A DNA stretch of 7,805 nt from Ruminococcaceae bacterium UBA5397 (lineage in GTDB: Bacteria; Bacillota; Clostridia; Oscillospirales; Acutalibacteraceae), in the NCBI GenBank assembly GCA_002411615.1, contig DHOF01000135.1:1-7805 (forward strand). The letters are read 5' to 3'. Shown here one piece after another: positions 5,628 through 7,805 of this stretch. The translations under genes were made by a program, and so were the position numbers. Below the pieces are notes generated by a model, which had not been told where the DNA came from, made no database searches, and saw only the letters and a list, made by a program, of their open reading frames with translations. Each line of letters starts with the position of its first letter. The first letter of the stretch is position 1.

Positions 5628-5975
5628 TTAAAACATCCCCGGAACGTTCAGTCCGCCTGAAAGTGCTTCCATTCGCTCATTTTTATCCTTTATAGCGGCA
5701 CGCAGCGCTTCATTTACAGCGGCAGTAACGAGATCTGACAACATTTCGGCATCTTCCGGATCGATCACTTCAGGCTTGATTTCCAGACCGGTGATTTCCA
5801 ATTTTCCAGTGGCAGTTGCTTTAACCGCATCTCCGCCAGCAGTAGCTGAATATTCTTTTGCTTCAAGCTCTGTAGTTAATTCGTCCATCTGTTCCTGCAG
5901 TTTTTGGGCCTGACGTGCGATTTGCTGCAGATTGCCTGCGCCTTTTCCATAACCTTCCGGTAATCTTGCTTTCAT
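5628..5975 (-). CDS. ybaB: YbaB/EbfC family nucleoid-associated protein
   Basis: A 115-residue protein of the YbaB/EbfC family: small dimeric DNA-binding proteins associated with the nucleoid and nearly always encoded between dnaX and recR. An N-terminal Gln/Lys/Glu helix (about 14-40, LQQIARQAQKLQEQMDELTT) leads into the strand region EYSATAGGDAVKATATGKLE (41-60), then DPEDAEMLSDLVTAAVNEAL (72-91) and a closing GLNVPGMF, the usual family end. GGAGG (5989-5985) lies nine bases before the ATG, and 33 bases separate it from dnaX. Its exact role is not settled in the family. Confidence 0.95.
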   Translation of the reverse strand: MKARLPEGYGKGAGNLQQIARQAQKLQEQMDELTTELEAKEYSATAGGDAVKATATGKLEITGLEIKPEVIDPEDAEMLSDLVTAAVNEALRAAIKDKNERMEALSGGLNVPGMF

Positions 5976-6008
5976 AGGTAAAAACCTCCGTTTATGTAAT
6001 TCGATTTT

Positions 6009-7706
6009 TTACTTTTCGGTAACCTGAATTCCTGCATTTTGTGCTTTTTGAGCCAAAGCAATTAAGGGGTCTTCGGATTTGGCTTTTTCAGTGCCGCCTT
6101 CGGGCCGATAAGGGCCCAACCGGTAAACTTTTCCGGTAATATTCTGAATCGCTTCCCGCATATGATCCCGCTGACTGGATTCCCGAAGCAGCTTAAAAGC
6201 CATTTCATTTTTGGCATCGATCAAAACATAGCCACCGCTTAAGTAAGCAGTGGAACCGTTAAAAGCAGCGGCAATTGTGCGGGAATACGTTTTAAGGGCT
6301 TCCAATACTTCCGGCCATTCTGAAAACGGCTGTACATTTTTGAAAAGCCCTTCGGAATCTTTTTCCGGCGTTTTAACCGCTGTGGGAATTTCCTGCTTTT
6401 GTGGCTTTTCCGTGACAGAGGAAGAAGCGCCTGAAACTTCAGGAATTGAGGGAGAGGAAACAGCAGGAGCAGAGATAGGCTCTTTTTCTGCTTCGTTAGA
6501 TGCCTGCTGTGAGATTGGCAAAGTAGAATCAGCAGCTGGCTGCGTATTTTCCACTGCTTTTCTGCGGGGTGTTCCTTTTTCCAGATGATCAAGCCGCCGC
6601 AGAATGGATGATTTGCTGTCATCCAGCTCTGGAGAAGTTAGCCGAACCATGGCCATTTCCATCTCAATGCGGCGATCTCCGCCGCGGTACATTTTATCAA
6701 GAGTTTCCTGAAGAACGTTTAACCCGTGCAGCAGGGTAGGGAGAGGCATCTTTAGCGCCTGCTCTTGCATCGCGTTCCATTCTTCTTCTGTGACCGCCAG
6801 GATCGAGCGCGCATTTTTCATCGTTTTAATCAACATCATGCCGCGCAGATGAGAGGAGAATTCTTCACAGAGCCGTGCCATATCCTTGCCGCCGCGGTAA
6901 AGTTCGTCAATCGTCTGTAGCGCACTGCTACTGTCTCCATTTTGAACTGCATCCGCAAGCGCGAAGAGATGCTCTCTTCCGGCAAGTCCGGCTGTTTCAT
7001 TGACAACTTGTACGGTAATTTCACGGCTTCTTCCGAGGCACTGATCGAGAAGGGAAAGCGCATCGCGCAGAGCTCCGTCTGCAAGTCTTGCCAAAAGCAT
7101 ACCGGCTTCCGGATCGAGAGATCCGCCTTCCTGCTCGGTTACATACTGAAGCCGTTTGGAAATATCTTCCGCCGGAATGCGGCGAAAATCAAACCGCTGA
7201 CAGCGGGAAAGAATCGTTGCCGGGAGTTTATGCACTTCTGTTGTTGCTAAAATAAAAATCACATGGGCGGGAGGCTCTTCCAACGTCTTTAATAGAGCGT
7301 TAAAAGCGCCTACAGAAAGCATATGAACTTCGTCAATAATATAAACGCGATATTTGGCGGCGGCGGGGGTAAAATTTGCTTCTTCCCGCAGAGCCCGGAT
7401 ATTGTCGACACCGTTATTGCTGGCAGCATCGATTTCCACAATATCCATTACGGTTCCGTCTGAGATTCCCCGGCAGATTTCGCATTCACCGCAGGGATCT
7501 CCATCTTTTAGATTAAGGCAGTTGACTGCTTTTGCTAAAATTTTTGCACAGGTGGTTTTACCGGTACCGCGGGAACCGGTAAAGAGGTAGGCGTGGGAAA
7601 TCCTGCCGGTTTTAAGCTCGTTTTTAAGTGTTTCCGTTACTTGGGGTTGGCCGACTACATCTGAAAAGACACGCGGTCTCCATTTACGGTACAGCACCTG
7701 ATACAC
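6009..7706 (-). CDS. dnaX: DNA polymerase III subunit gamma/tau
   Basis: DnaX is the ATPase motor of the clamp loader. From the preferred GTG start (7706-7704) it has 565 residues: MYQVLYRKWRP, Walker A GSRGTGKT (44-51), zinc-module cysteines C63, C72, C75 and C78, Walker B DEVH (125-128), the SRC finger (167-169), and sensor 2 GALRDA (211-216). The collar domain III follows to about 390, then a Ser/Pro/Glu-rich linker (about 400-460), then a C-terminal domain. An in-frame ATG at 7775 would add 23 residues not seen in the family and has no ribosome binding site, whereas AGGAGGG (7720-7714) stands eight bases before the GTG. I see no A-AAA-AAG slippery heptamer as used in E. coli, so probably one product is made. 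It heads the dnaX-ybaB-recR-smpB cluster. Confidence 0.96.
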   Translation of the reverse strand: MYQVLYRKWRPRVFSDVVGQPQVTETLKNELKTGRISHAYLFTGSRGTGKTTCAKILAKAVNCLNLKDGDPCGECEICRGISDGTVMDIVEIDAASNNGVDNIRALREEANFTPAAAKYRVYIIDEVHMLSVGAFNALLKTLEEPPAHVIFILATTEVHKLPATILSRCQRFDFRRIPAEDISKRLQYVTEQEGGSLDPEAGMLLARLADGALRDALSLLDQCLGRSREITVQVVNETAGLAGREHLFALADAVQNGDSSSALQTIDELYRGGKDMARLCEEFSSHLRGMMLIKTMKNARSILAVTEEEWNAMQEQALKMPLPTLLHGLNVLQETLDKMYRGGDRRIEMEMAMVRLTSPELDDSKSSILRRLDHLEKGTPRRKAVENTQPAADSTLPISQQASNEAEKEPISAPAVSSPSIPEVSGASSSVTEKPQKQEIPTAVKTPEKDSEGLFKNVQPFSEWPEVLEALKTYSRTIAAAFNGSTAYLSGGYVLIDAKNEMAFKLLRESSQRDHMREAIQNITGKVYRLGPYRPEGGTEKAKSEDPLIALAQKAQNAGIQVTEK

Positions 7707-7713
7707 AGAATAT

Positions 7714-7720
7714 CCCTCCT
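7714..7720 (-). promoter_or_regulatory. Ribosome binding site fixing the GTG start of dnaX
   Basis: AGGAGGG on the minus strand lies eight bases before GTG 7706-7704. The reading frame then begins MYQVLYRKWRP, the universal DnaX start, so this site decides against the upstream ATG at 7775. Confidence 0.82.
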
Positions 7721-7753
7721 TTGTTAAGGCCCTAAAATCAAAAAGCAAGGCAG

Positions 7754-7770
7754 CCGCAGAAACTCTGCGG
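7754..7770. other. GC-rich hairpin upstream of dnaX
   Basis: CCGCAGA (7754-7760) and TCTGCGG (7764-7770) form a perfect 7-bp stem with a 3-base loop. On the minus strand it is followed nine bases later by CTTTTTGATTTT, so it may be the terminator of whatever lies to the right of the window, or leader structure for dnaX. The gene or RNA upstream is out of view. Confidence 0.4.
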
Positions 7771-7805
7771 TCCATGAACTTGGATATACAGACGGACAGA
7801 CTTTC

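Noticed and set aside
6350..6600. Programmed frameshift site in dnaX like that of E. coli
   Set aside because: Only runs of five A occur (for example in GAA-AAA-GGA); there is no A-AAA-AAG heptamer in the right frame, and the full-length frame is continuous.
6239..6622. Long alternate frames on both strands inside dnaX
   Set aside because: They lie opposite or across the low-complexity linker of dnaX, lack ribosome binding sites and show no domain; they are shadows.
7740..7805. Small signal recognition particle RNA upstream of dnaX, as in Bacillus
   Set aside because: The conserved apical GGAAGGAAGCAGC-type loop and the complementary ends are absent from the visible part; only a simple 7-bp hairpin is seen. 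It may still lie outside the window.

Overview
The window reads as chromosomal DNA of a low-to-moderate GC Firmicute of class Clostridia, most likely an Oscillospiraceae/Ruminococcaceae-type anaerobe. This is inferred from gene order (dnaX-ybaB-recR-smpB-ssrA on one strand), AGGAGG-type ribosome binding sites, use of GTG and TTG starts, a CytX-type HMP transporter next to thiD, and an FMN-binding/b-heme membrane protein. It contains no phage, CRISPR, insertion sequence or recognisable defence system. Most of it is ordinary core chromosome.

Left part, plus strand. The 3' end of thiD (its start lies outside the window) overlaps cytX by one base. Together they import and phosphorylate the thiamine pyrimidine HMP. 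A weak hairpin follows. Next comes a separately expressed 47-residue hydrophilic protein (1886-2029), with a good ribosome binding site and a strong hairpin behind it. Then comes tspO (2127-2609) with its own strong terminator. Last is a single-gene unit (2820-3668) for a four-helix membrane protein with two His-x13-His pairs, fused to an extracytoplasmic FMN-binding domain that carries the flavinylation motif. It has a clear promoter and terminator.

Middle, 3669-4082. No intact gene is present here. On the minus strand lies a 57-codon 3' remnant that resembles the C-terminus of the L-2-amino-thiazoline-4-carboxylic acid hydrolase family. It starts exactly at the T-tract of the tmRNA terminator. 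Further on is a short sequence resembling the 3' end of the tmRNA (ending CCTCCACCA), itself followed by a hairpin. This looks like the scar of an old insertion, duplication or deletion at the ssrA 3' end.

Right part, minus strand, read right to left: dnaX, ybaB/ebfC, recR, smpB, then ssrA (tmRNA). dnaX-ybaB-recR is a classic replication/repair operon; smpB and ssrA form the trans-translation rescue pair. Two starts need care. dnaX most likely starts at GTG 7706 rather than at the upstream ATG, and smpB starts at TTG 5001. The tmRNA tag ends in AMAVAA, and its resume codon appears to be GAG rather than the usual alanine codon.
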